From positions 71,005,244-71,069,243 of the forward strand of contig OX422215.1 of assembly GCA_949130495.1 (NCBI GenBank): a stretch of 64,000 nt of DNA, given 5' to 3'. Below are positions 33,889 through 45,870 of the stretch, piece after piece. The number at the start of each line of letters is the position of its first letter. Position 1 is the stretch's first letter. Origin of the DNA: Sambucus nigra (taxonomy: Eukaryota > Streptophyta > Magnoliopsida > Dipsacales > Adoxaceae). Under the pieces are notes generated by a model. That model was not told the DNA's origin, did not search any database, and saw nothing but the letters and a program-made list of their open reading frames with translations. The position numbers and the translations under genes were made by a program.

Positions 33889-34794
33889 ATGGGTGATCCT
33901 CATATTTTTATCCCGTCATCTTTCTCATATTCCTCAATGGATCCTGTGGACGTGTTTTTACAAAATACTGAAAATCTAGATGACTACGTATTTTAATTTA
34001 ATTCAGATGGGTCAGTAGTCATTTTAAAAATTAAAGAAGGTAAGGGTGAGACTCCAACCCCTGTAATTACTATCGGTCCACCAAAGTGTATCAATTGGAG
34101 AGAGGTTAACAAACGGTATAATGATGCTATTTCTAAAAATAACCATGAATTAATTGGGGATAATCAATTTTGTGAGGAGAAAAAAATTGACAATCTTGAC
34201 ACGTGTAATACTTGTAATGATTTGGATGTTTGTCAAGATTTTTCTCCTAATTTAATTGAGGAGAATGCTGCTTCTTTATATATGTGGGAAAATTTATTTG
34301 AGGATTCGTCATCCGATTTTACTGATACTTCAAGTATTTATGACGATCCTCCTGTTTTTGATGAAGAAAGTGTATCACCCAGTGATAGATCTTCTTCCCA
34401 CACTTTTCATAAAATCTCACATTTAGGAGTAGAGTTTGCATCCCCAATTTTACTTGACTATTTTCGAAAAAGGGATAATAAATATTTGGATCCTTATTGC
34501 AATTTATTACCTCCATGTGATGCATCGACATATGATTCAGGCGATTCAAATTTATTTATTATTGATGATGTCGGTACTCACCATTATGACCATAGATTTA
34601 AGATTGAAATTTGTGTTGTGCGGTCATGCTCTCAAATTTATGATATTTTGGCTCTTAGTGCTATAAAGTTTATTAATTGGAATGACCCACAACTATTTCT
34701 ATTATTAATTTATGGTGAGGATGGTAATTGTCATGTGTTTGTATATTATTTGTGTATATATATATATATATATTTTTTTTGTTATTTTTTTTAG
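33889..34794 (+). pseudogene. Array ORF copy 2, unknown protein, one stop codon
   Basis: Same frame as the other copies. A TAA at 33994-33996 replaces a CAA Gln codon at codon 36. The rest (33997-34794) is open for about 265 codons, including the Trp lost in copy 1 and the Arg lost in copies 3 and 4. It is the least damaged copy over the C-terminal two thirds. It ends after a Tyr/Ile-rich stretch encoded by (AT)n. Function unknown. Confidence 0.7.
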
Positions 34795-36394
34795 TTAACA
34801 TGTATCATCTTTCTACTTCGTTACTTTATTTTCTTTGTCCATATTTTTATTTGAGCATACATTGAGGACAATATAAAATTTAGGTTTGGGGGTAAGGATG
34901 ATATTGTTGAAAAAAAAAACCAGATTTCAAAAATTCAAAAAGATTTTCAATATAATTGAGTTTTGGAACGATTTCTTAATATAGAATTAATTCATGGATC
35001 TCTCATCTTATGAAATTTTTAAACATTAGCCATATAATATGATCGAAAATGGATATTGAGGCGAAAGTTAATATGCTTAACGAATAAATGTGGAGATTTT
35101 AACCCGATGAGATTTTGTGTCATTCATCGTTTTCCAGAGATTTAAATCCGTCCGAGTTAAAATTACTCAATCTTTCCTTCAGTGATAAATTCGTTGATGA
35201 TCTCAAATTCTTTGTTTTGTTCGATTACTGAAAACAAAAAGTCAAAATGTGAATCTTAAGCACTAGAAGTCTTAGTAAGTCGTTTTGAGACACAAATCAA
35301 CTGAACGAAACTTGAGAAATGAGATTAGGCCATCGTTTGAAAGCCCAAAATTTAGCCTAAAATCCAACCTTTTTACATTATTCCGTTGCAAGCCCATTTG
35401 AGCCAAAAAGAAAATATGTCTTTTATTGAAAACCCATTGTCCTACCTAACTCCAACTGAGATTTTGAAACCCATAAAAATAAGTCATACCCATTATCGGA
35501 GAATACTGGGGTAACATTACGGTTGAAAAAAAAAGGCAAAAAAAAAAAAAAAAAAAGAAAAAAAATCGCAAAAGATTGTTGTGTCGGAAAAAAGGGGAAG
35601 AAAAAAAATGGTGAAAAAAATGTGATTTCGAAAAGAAAAAGAAAAATGGATGTTGGAAGAAAAGTGCCTAAAAGTCAAAATACCGAAAAACCTCTATATT
35701 CTCAGAAATTTTGAACTCCAAAAACAGTCATTCTTTCTAGCCAAAATTCGAGCCTACAATACAACCAAAGAAAGTCCTAATAGATCTCATGGGAAGTTAG
35801 TTATAGTGTGGAGAGAAGACGAATAGGATCTATGGTGTGATTCAATGTTTTCAACAAGTAATCGATTTTCTATTCATGAGATCATATTCATCCATTGTAT
35901 AAAAATCCATTTTTGATTATGTATATGTGAAATTTGTTCATATGAATTTACTCTTTTATTCACATATACCGAGAGAAAATAACCCATTTCCGAGTGTTCG
36001 ATTGTGAGTGCATTCTGTGAGATTTTGAAATCAAAACGAACTTCCGGATAAGAAATGCAACGATCAAATCTTATGAAATTGACGGTTATATTGGCTATGC
36101 ACACATAGACACAATAAGTTGAGATTGAGAAATGAAGTTCTACTATATTTATGAACTTTGCATTCAAACTTGGTTATATTACTTTTTAGTCATTTGTATT
36201 GAGTCAAGCTTTTGAATTTTGTGGGTATATTCACTGCAAACCCTCACGAGACAAACCTCGTCCACTAGGGTAACCTAGAGGTTTAACGGCTTGTTGCACA
36301 TGCTAAGTGCAATCGTGATTCCTACGAAAGTGAGTTAAATTTTAAAATTTTTAGTTTTGCTCGAGGACTAGCAAAGTTCAGGTTTGGGGGTATT
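34795..36394 (+). other. 3' non-coding region of array unit 2
   Basis: Equivalent to 30499-32105, with the same two polypurine tracts (about 34882 and 36380). Small A-tract length differences occur near 35525-35620. Confidence 0.75.
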
Positions 36395-37814
36395 TGATGA
36401 GTGCATTATTTTGTATATTTTATACCCAAATTTATACTTTGTTAGTCCCATTTTAGTGTATTTAATAATTTCTTAGGACTATTTTATTAAAAGGAGGAAA
36501 AAGTGCGAGAATGATTGAATTCATATTGAAAATGGTAATTTTAAATCAAAAATGGGCACTTCGATAAATTTATAATATTCTTGTGCTAATTTGTGAAAAA
36601 AGTTGCCTAGTGAAATTTTTGCAGATAGTGATGGAATTTGGTGAAAATTGATGATCAATTCAAAACAGGCGCGAAAAAGCTGATTTTTACAGTCGTTCGA
36701 AAAAATGTTGTTTTTACACTTTCGGAAATTTTTATTCTCCGATTTGGACGAAACTCTGCATGCGTATTCAACAAGAAAATATAAGAGTTTTCGAGTGGGG
36801 GAAAATTCCGTCCCTTATCACGATCCAAAGATTAAAGAGGTGGAGAGATAGCTACCAACACTATTCGGCCAATCAGAAAGAGTCCCACCACAACTCAAAT
36901 ACCTCACCACTTGTCCTTTAAAAAGGACCCTTGGGATCATAATTTCGGAGACAATTAGAGAGGACTTTCGTGGAGGATTTCGGGGAGCAACTTTGAGTGA
37001 TTGTAATCAATTTGAGGGCCAAGTTTTTATCATTTTTTTAGAGGATTAAAGATTGTTGTAAGAGAACTATTTGTAAGTTTGGTTTATTAATTAAGATCTC
37101 CACTCATTCTTGCAATTTCTTTTTCATTATGGTAGCTTGATTCTTATATTAGGATTAGGGTGAAGTTTATCATAGTTAGCTAATATTGTCACGTTAATTT
37201 TATCGTTGTTTATTCCCTTCTTGTTTTAATTGTTATTAAAGATTCGGTATTCATTTTAAAGCGACACGAGAGTGTGTTTTAGAACCTTCAAGATTGTTTT
37301 GTCAAATCAAGTTTTGAGATTTAAAAATAGTAATTTTTGATGGATTATGCTTGCACTTTGATTGTTTTGATAGTCCATGCTTAAATACATTTGCGAATTT
37401 TAAAACTTGTATTTTCTAAGGGAATAGGGATTTTAGCCGTCTACTAGAGACGTTAAAAATATTTTGATCATACCCGTCATATTTTCCGAATTAAGCACGG
37501 CGAGAGTCGGTTTAATTTGAGTTATAAAAAGGGAATGGCAACATTAAATTAGTGTGCAATATTAGTTACGTGATAAATGGATCCCGAATCCTAATTATTT
37601 CCTAATTGTTTACAAATCTCTTGCGTTACTCTCATTTATCGTAGTTTCTTTTATTTTGTATAATTTATAATTATTCTCTACCCTATTTGATATAGTTGGA
37701 CAGTTGTAATTCTTTTAATAATTAAAATTGACAAATCCTCGTGGGTTCGACCCGTACTTACACTCGCTATTCTAAATAGCCCGTGCAATTGCGGTATTTT
37801 ATAAATTGACAACA
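36395..37814 (+). repeat. LTR 3 of the array
   Basis: 1420 bp, TGATGAGTGCATT...ATTGACAACA, with the primer-binding site at 37821-37838. Its TATA box is altered: TTTAAAAAGG at 36917-36926 in place of TATAAAAAGG. Confidence 0.92.
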
Positions 37815-38186
37815 AGTTTTTGGCGCCGTTGCCGGGGATTTGACAATTTTTTTTCTTAAAAGAAGTTGTGACTTTCGGACTAGTTTGTTTTACATTTTTG
37901 CATTTTTGTAGTAAAAATTTCATAAAAAATAAAAAATAAAAAAATAAAAAAAAACTCTTAACAAGGCTAGAATTAAAAACTACTCCAACGCGAACTTGTC
38001 AAATCGATTCCATTTCACCTTGTCTAGGATTGGTGGTTTTTAATGAGTCTTCGTACCGACCACCTACCTGGAGGTGAAATCGAAATTTGAGGAGACAACC
38101 GTAGTTGGTCCTCTTTTAAATTCTCCATTGTCAAAGGGTAGAAGCTATCCAAAATAAATAAATAAATTCATGTGTTGTAAATTTCA

Positions 38187-39048
38187 ATGGGTGATCCTCA
38201 TATTGTTATCCCGTCATCTTTCTCATATTCCTCAATGGATCCTGTGGACGTGTTTTTACAAAATACTGAAAATCTAGATGACTACGTATTTCAATTTAAT
38301 TCAGATGGGTCAGTTGTCATTTTAAAAATTAAAGAAGGTATGGATGAGAGTCCAACCTCCGTAATTACTATCGGTCCACCAAAGTGTATCAATTGGAGAG
38401 AGGTGAACAAATGGTATAATGATGCTATTTCTAAAAATAACCATGAATTAATTGGGGATAATCAATTTTGTGAGGAGAAAAAAATTGACAATCTTGACAC
38501 GTGTAATACTTGTGATGATTTGGATGTTTGTCAAGATTTTTCTCCTAATTTAATTGAGCAGAATGCTGCTTCTTTTTATATGTGGGAAAATTTATTTGAG
38601 GATTCGTCATCCGATTTTACTGATACTTCAAGTATTTATGAGGATCCTCCTATTTTTGATGAAGAAAGTGTATCACCCAGTGATAGATCTTCTTCCCACA
38701 CTTTTCATAAAATCTCACATTTAGGAGTAGAATATGCATCCCCAATTTTACTTGACTATTTTTGAAAAATGGATAATAAATATTTGGATCCTTATTGCAA
38801 TTTATTACCTCCATGTGATGCATCGACATATGATTCAGGGGATTCAAATTTATTTATTATTGATGATGTCGGTACTCACCATTATGACCATAGATTTAAG
38901 ATTGAAATTTGTGTTGTGCGATTATGCTCTCAAATTTATGATATTTTGGCACTTAGTGCTATAAAGTTTATTAATTGGAATGACCCACAACTATTTCGAT
39001 TATTAATTTATGGTGAGGATGGTAATTGTCATGTGTTTGTATATTATT

Positions 39049-39089
<41 letters not shown>
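38187..39089 (+). pseudogene. Array ORF copy 3, unknown protein, one stop codon
   Basis: ATG at 38187, open to a TGA at 38763-38765 that replaces the CGA Arg codon seen in copies 1 and 2. It then continues in the same frame to 39089, with a longer (TATA)n tail than the other copies. The first 192 residues are intact. It shares this stop and several other changes with copy 4. Confidence 0.72.
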
Positions 39090-39090
<1 letters not shown>

Positions 39091-40730
39091 TATATATATT
39101 TTTTTTGTTATTTTTTTTAGTTAACATGTATCATCTTTCTACTTCGTTTCTTTATTTTCTTTGTCCATATTTTTCTTTGTGCATACATTGAGGACAATGT
39201 AAAATTTAGGTTTGGGGGTAAGGATGATGTTTTTGAAAAAAAAAAAAACAGATTTCAAAAATTCAAAAAGATTTTCAAAATAATTGAGTTTTGGAACGAT
39301 TTCTTAATATAGAATTAATTCATGGATCTCTCATCTGATGAAATTTTTACACATTAGCCATATAATATGATCGAAAATGGATATTGAGGCGAAAGTTAAT
39401 ACGCTTAACGTATAAATGTGGAGATTTTAGCCCGATGAGATTTTGTGCTATTCATCGTTTTCCAGAGATTTAAATCAGTCCGAGTTAAAATTACTCAATC
39501 TTTCCTTCAGTAATAAATTCGTTGATGATCTCAAATTCTTTGTTTTGTTCGATTACTGAAAACAAAATGTCAAAATGTGAATCTCAAACACTAGAAGTCT
39601 TAGTAAGTCGTCTTGAGACACAAATCAACTGAACGAAACTTGAGAAATGAGATTAGGCCATCGTTTGAAAGCCCAAAATTAAGCCTAAAATCCAACCTTT
39701 TTACATTATTCCGTTGCAAGCCCATTTGAGCCAAGAAGAAAATATGTCTTTTATTGAAAACCCATTGTCCTACCTAACTCCAATTGAGAGTTTGAAGCCC
39801 ATAAAAAGAAGTCATACCCATTATCGGAGAATACTGGGGTAACATTACGGTTGAAAAAAAAAGGCAATAAAAAAAAAAGAAAAAAAAATCGCAAAAGATT
39901 GATGTGTCGGAAAAAAGGGGAAGAAAAAAAAAAGGTGAAAAAAATGAGATTTCGAAACGAAAAAGCGAAAGAAAAAGAAAAATGGATGTTGGAAGAAAAG
40001 TGCCTAAAAGTCAAAATACCGAAAAACCTCTATATTCTCAGAAATTTTGAACTCCAAAAACAGCCATTCTTTCAAGCCAAAATTCAAGCCTACAATACAA
40101 CCAAAGAAAGTCCTAATAGATCTCATGGGAAGTTAGTTATAATGTGGAGAGAAGACGAATAGGATTTATGGTGTGATTCAATGTTTTCAACAAGTAATCG
40201 ATTTTCTATTCATGAGATCATATTCATCCATTGTATAAAAATCCATTTTTGATTATGTATATGTGAAATTTGTTCATATAAATTTACTCTTTTATTCACA
40301 TATGCCGAGAGAAAATAGTCCATTTCCGAGTGTTCGATTGTGAGTGCATTCTGTGAGATTTTGAAATCAAAACGAACTTTTGGATAAGAAATGCAACGAT
40401 CAAATCTTATGAAATTGACGGTTATATTGGCTATGCACACATAGACACAATAAGTTGAGATTGAGAAATGAAGTTCTACTATATTTATGAACTTTGCATT
40501 CAAACTTGGTTATATTACTTTTTAGTCATTTGTATTGAGTCAAGCTTTTGAATTTTGTGGGTATATTCACTGCAAACCCTCACGAGACAAAACTCGTCCA
40601 CTAAGGTAACCTAGAGGTTTAACGGCTTGTTGCACATGCTAAGTGCAATCGTGATTCCTACGAAAGTGAGTTAAATTTTAAAATTTCTAGTTTTGCTCGA
40701 GGACTAGCAAAGTTTAGGTTTGGGGGTATT
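39090..40730 (+). other. 3' non-coding region of array unit 3
   Basis: Equivalent to 30499-32105. The final polypurine tract GGTTTGGGGGTATT directly abuts LTR 4. Confidence 0.75.
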
Positions 40731-42150
40731 TGATGAGTGCATTATTTTGTATATTTTATACCCAAATTTATACTTTGTTAGTCCCATTTTATAGTATTTA
40801 ATAATTTCTTAGGACTATTTTATTAAAAGGAGGAAAAAATGCGAGAATGATTGAATTCATATTGAAAATGGTAATTTTAAATAAAAAATGGGCACTTCGA
40901 TAATTTTATAATATTCTTGTGCTAATTTGTGAAAAAAGTTGCCTAGTGAAATTTTTGCAGATAATGATGGAATTTGGTGCAAATTGATGATCAATTCAAA
41001 AAAGGCGCGAAAAAGCTGATTTTTACGGTCGTTCGAAAAAATGCTGTTTTTACACTTTCGAAAATTTTTATTCTCCGATTTGGACGAAACTCGGCATGCG
41101 TGTTCAACCATAAAATATAAGAGTTTTCGAGTGGGGGGAAATTCCGTCCCTTATCACGATCCAAAGATTAAAGAGGGGGAGAGATAGCTACCAACACTAT
41201 TCGGCCAATCAGAAAGAGTCCCACCACAGCTCAAATACCTCACCACTTGTCCTATAAAAAGGACCCTTGGGATCATAATTTCGGAGACAATTAGAGATGA
41301 CTTTCGTGGAGGATTTCGGGAAGCAACTTTGAGTGATTGTAATCAATTTGAGGGCCAAGTTTTTATCATTTTTTTAGAGGATTCAAGATTGTTGTAAGAG
41401 AACTATTTGTAAGTTTGGTTTATTAATGAAGATCTCCACTCATTCTTGCAATTTCTCTTTCATTATGGTAGCTTGATTCTTATATTAGGAGTACGGTGAA
41501 GTTTATCATAGTTAGCTAATATTGTCACGTTAATTTTATCGTTGTTTATTCCCTTCTTGTTTTAATTGTTATTAAAGATTAGGTATTCATTTTAAAGCGA
41601 CACGAGAGTGTGTTTTAGAACCTTCAAGATTGTTTTGTCAAATCAAGTTTTGAGATTTAAAAATAGTAATTTTTGATGGATTATGCTTGCACTTTGATTG
41701 TTTTGATGGTCCATGCTTAAATACATTTGCGAATTTTAAAACTTGTATTTTCTAAGGGAATAGGGATTTTAGCCATCTATTAGAGACGTTAAAAATATTT
41801 TGATCATAACCGTCATATTTTCCGAATTAAGCACGGCGAGAGTCGGTTTAATTTGAGTTATAAAAAGGGAATGGCAACATTAAATTAGTGTGCAATATTA
41901 GTTACGTGATAAATGGATCCCGAATCCTAATTATTTCTTAATTGTTTACAAATCTCTTGCGTTACTCTCATTTATCGTAGTTTCTTTTATTTTGTATAAT
42001 TTATAATTATTCTCTACCCTATTTGATCTAGTTGGACAGTTGTAATTCTTTTAATAATTAAAATTGACAAATCCTCGTGGGTTCGACCCGTACTTACACT
42101 CGCTATTCTAAATAGCCCGTGCACTTGCGGTAATTTATAAATTGACAACA
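40731..42150 (+). repeat. LTR 4 of the array
   Basis: 1420 bp with TG...CA ends and the primer-binding site starting at 42157. TATA box TATAAAAAGG at 41253-41262. A poly-A expansion of more than 30 bases lies in the leader at about 42259-42290, where other copies have interrupted A-rich sequence. Confidence 0.92.
41253..41262 (+). promoter_or_regulatory. TATA box of LTR 4
   Basis: TATAAAAAGG with upstream GGCCAATCAG, intact as in LTRs 1 and 2. Confidence 0.7.
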
Positions 42151-42256
42151 AGTTTTTGGCGCCGTTGCCGGGGATTTGACAATTTTTTTTCTTAAAAGAA
42201 GTTGTGACTTTCGGACTAGTTTGTTTTACATTTTTGCATTTTTTTAGTAAAAATTT

Positions 42257-42295
<39 letters not shown>

Positions 42296-42523
42296 TAACA
42301 AGGCTAGAATTAAAAGCTACTCCAACACGAACTTGTCAAATCGATTCCGTTTCACCTTGTCTAGGATTGGTGGTTTTTAATGAGTCTTCGTACCGATCAC
42401 CTACCTGGAGGTGAAATCGAAATTTGAGGAGACAACCGTAGTTGGCCCTCTTTTAAATTCTCCCTTGTCAAAGGGTAGAAGCTATCCAAAATAAATAAAT
42501 AAATTCATGTGTTGTAAATTGCA

Positions 42524-43389
42524 ATGGGTGATCCTCATATTGTTATCCCGTCATCTTTCTCATATTCCTCAATGGATCCTGTGGACGTGTTTTTACAAAA
42601 TACTGAAAATCTAGATGACTACGTATTTCAATTTAATTCAGATGGGTCAGTAGTTATTTTAAAAATTAAAGAAGGTATGGATGAGACTCCAACCCCTGTA
42701 ATTACTATCGGTCCACCAAAGTGTATCAATTGGAGAGAGGTGAACAAACGGTATAATGATGCTATTTCTAAAAATAACCATGAATTAATTGGGGATAATC
42801 AATTTTGTGAGGAGAAAAAAATTGACAATCTTGACACGTGTAATACTTGTGATGATTTGGATGTTTGTCAAGATTTTTCTCCTAATTTAATTGAGCAGAA
42901 TGGTGCTTCTTTTTATATGTGGGAAAATTTATTTGATGATTCGTCATCCGATTTTACTGATACTTCAAGTATTTATGAGGATCCTCCTATTTTTGATGAA
43001 GAAAGTGTATCACCCAGTGATAGATCTTCTTCCCACACTTTTCATAAAATCTCACATTTAGGAGTAGAGTATGCATCCCCAATTTTACTTGACTATTTTT
43101 GAAAATGGGATAATAAATATTTGGATCCTTATTGCAATTTATTACCTCCATGTGATGCATCGACATATGATTCAGGCGATTCAAATTTATTTATTATTGA
43201 TGATGTCGGTACTCACCATTATGACCATAGATTTAAGATTGAAATTTGTGTTGTGCGATTATGCTCTCAAATTTATGATATTTTGGCACTTAGTGCTATA
43301 AAGTTTATTAATTGGAATGACCCACAACTATTTCGATTATTAATTTATGGTGAGGATGGTATTTGTCATGTGTTTGTATATTATTTGTG

Positions 43390-43420
<31 letters not shown>

Positions 43421-43435
43421 TGTTATTTTTTTTAG
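42524..43435 (+). pseudogene. Array ORF copy 4, unknown protein, one stop codon
   Basis: ATG at 42524. TGA at 43100-43102 (Arg CGA in copies 1-2) as in copy 3, then open in frame to 43435. The first 192 residues differ from copy 3 at only a few positions (for example QNG versus QNA and FDD versus FED). Sharing the same stop means copies 3 and 4 descend from one already broken unit, so at least part of the array grew by duplication and not by new insertion. Confidence 0.72.
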
Positions 43436-44124
43436 TTAACATGTATCATCTTTCTACTTCGTTACTTTATTTTCTTTGTCCATATTTTTATTTGAGCATA
43501 CATTGAGGACAATGTAAAATTTAGGTTTGGGGGTAAGGATGATATTTTTGAAAAAAAAAAATCAGATTTCAAAAATTCAAAAAGATTTTCAATATAATTG
43601 AGTTTTGGAACGATTTCTTAATATAGAATTAATTCATGGATCTCTCATCTTATGAAATTTTTTCACATTAGCCATATAATATGATCGAAAATGGATATTG
43701 AGGCGAAAGTTAATATGCTTAACGAATAAATGTGGAGATTTTAACCCGATGAGATTTTGTGCCATTCATCGTTTTCCAGAGATTTAAATCAGTCCGAGTT
43801 AAAATTACTCAATCTTTCCTTCAGTGATAAATTCGTTGATGATCTCAAATTCTTTGTTTTGTTCGATTACTGAAAACAAAAAGTCAAAAGTGAATCTTAA
43901 GCACTAGAAGTCTTAGTAAGTCGTCTTGAGACACAAATCAACTGAACGAAACTTGAGAAATGAGATTAGGCCATCGTTTGAAAGCCCAAAATTAAGCCTA
44001 AAATCCAACCTTTTTACATTATTCCGTTGCAAGCCCATTTGAGCCAAAAAGAAAATATGTCTTTTATTGAAAACCCATTGTCCTACCTAACTCCAACTGA
44101 GAGTTTGAAGCCCATAAAAAGAAG
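43436..44124 (+). other. Truncated 3' non-coding region of array unit 4
   Basis: Follows the other units closely up to CCCATAAAAAGAAG, then breaks to unrelated sequence at 44125. The A-rich tract, the last ~850 bp, the polypurine tract and a closing LTR are missing. Confidence 0.85.
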
Positions 44125-44435
44125 GTTGTGGTTTATAAAATCTTTACAAATTTTTTTCGTTCAAAATTTTTAATTTAAACATTGAGTTACAAAATATGAA
44201 TTACAAATTCTCATCCTTGATGAATCTGAATCACCTTGATCTTCTCGTCTCACTGTTATTAATGATCTGAAAAAATATCCAACAAAATCTGAGATATATA
44301 TTGGATTTGTTAAATTTAGGGCTTGTTTGGTTTGCTGTTCTGGAAATTATGTTTAAATTTAATTTTCTGGATTTTTTATAAAGTATCAACATCACATGAG
44401 ATACAAAATGGCTCCTATGCACATGAGAATGTTTG
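44125..44435. other. Flanking DNA between array and Athila element
   Basis: About 310 bp, AT-rich, unrelated to either element; it contains TTAGGGCTTGTTTGGTTTGC, a sequence style common at DNA-transposon ends. Its continuation on the other side of the Athila insertion is at 56832. Confidence 0.6.
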
Positions 44436-45870
44436 TGACGCGACTCAGAATGTGTCTCTAATGTGCGTTCACTCTAGGCTCAAGTGCAAGCCTGTCGCGT
44501 TAGTAATAAACCCGGTAAGTCGGGATCGTATCCATAGGGAAAAAGGACAACGGAGTTGTGACGACGGGAAAAGACTAAGGAATCCTAACTCTAACTCTAA
44601 AAAGAAAGGAAAAAATGATTTTATTTTGGGACTGATTACAACTAAATGCAATGATGAAATTATGAAAAATGCAGCTACACTAATTTACCTAAAATATGAA
44701 TGAAAAATGAATTTAAAACTTTTGACGAAATGATGGGATAAATACAGGACGGGAATACAATCCCCCATCCCTAGTGAATTGCAGTTATAATATTATTCGT
44801 AAATTTAACTGATTAAATTTGACCCGAAATTTAGTTTTCCAAGCATTATGTATACGAGGTTCAAGCCCGCGTCATACCTAATTTGAGGACGAGTAAATCG
44901 GTATCGCGATAGTAACACTCGAATTGCATTCTAAATCATCACGGTTACCTAGAGGCAAACGTGATATAAAGACCTACAATTGTTATGTTCCTACGCAATA
45001 CGGTTGGATTCAATCACTAAATTCAGAGGACTAATTTTATACTCATGCAATTAACACATCAGGCTGGGTTCATGTATCCCGACCTTAGAAAATCTAGCAT
45101 AGCATGATGAAAGTGAAGAAAACAATGTTTGATGTGCAGGATATCATAATTACTCTAAAGAAACTTGTGAATAGATATAGAAAGGAATTAGAAACAAGAA
45201 ATAACTCACTAAAAATCACCCAAGCAGTAATTGCAACAATGAATGAAACTGGTAATCTAATAGTATCTGAATAAATCTTCAATCTTTGAATTAAAACTGG
45301 ACTTTGTAACTACAACTAGGATTGATCCTGGCCTTAGGCGGACCGGTTTGCCTCCAAGGCGGATCGGTTCTTCTTATTTTGGGGCGGACCGATTCGAGGG
45401 CGGACCGGTTCTTTCTATTTTTTCCTTCTTCGGTTTGCTTTTGATCCGGGGTCTTCTGGAGTTTGGCAAAGCGGACCGGTCCGGGGTAGGGGCGGACCGG
45501 TCTGCCTATTTGACTTTTTGGCTCAACTTTGACTGCTCATATCTCCGGGACTTCAATTGAGGTGCCGTTTCTTCTTATTTGCTCGTGAATGAGATCTATT
45601 CAACTTCTCTTTAGGTACCTCATCCGAATTCCGGGTGAAAATTACACTTCTACCCTTATGACTTTCCTTCTTTCTTTCTTGATTCTTCCGGTTTCCTTCT
45701 TCCGTTTCTTGACATCAAATACCTGTAAAATCACTACGAAATACCAGAAACTCGGTGTACTCATTAGGATCAGTCAGTAGCAAGATTATGAGATAAAGTC
45801 AACTCAATTACGTTGTTCGAGAAAAGTAACTAAATCAAGGGATAAATTAGGAAGAATTTATGCCTAATCA
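44436..45870 (-). repeat. 3' LTR of the Athila element
   Basis: 1435 bp. It is colinear with 55252-56831 except that a segment equivalent to about 56139-56285 is absent near 45321. That missing segment carries the TATA box. It contains several copies of the CGGACCGGTCCG-type motif (45336-45515). Confidence 0.93.
45336..45515. repeat. GGCGGACCGGT repeat cluster in 3' LTR
   Basis: Six to eight copies of GGCGGACCGGTC-like motifs, many with a CGGACCGGTCCG or ACCGGT palindromic core, in an otherwise AT-rich LTR. The same cluster occurs in the 5' LTR (56281-56460) and between pol and the extra ORF (49044-49196). Confidence 0.85.

Larger units (their letters stand above)
27807..44124 (+). mobile_element. 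Tandem array of four non-autonomous Athila-like LTR elements
   Basis: Head-to-tail units of 4299, 4289 and 4336 bp, plus a truncated fourth of 3394 bp, start at 27807, 32106, 36395 and 40731. Each unit is a ~1420 bp LTR (TG...CA), a tRNA-Asp primer site (TGGCGCCGTTGCCGGGGA), one ~300-codon ORF, an internal polypurine tract (TTTGGGGGTAAGG), ~1.5 kb of non-coding DNA, and a final polypurine tract (TTTGGGGGTAT) touching the next LTR. There is no gag, protease, RT or integrase, so it cannot move by itself. Its 3' non-coding part is homologous to that of the neighbouring Athila element. The array ends abruptly at 44124, inside the fourth internal region. Each junction shares a single LTR between units, as expected after unequal recombination. 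Confidence 0.92.
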
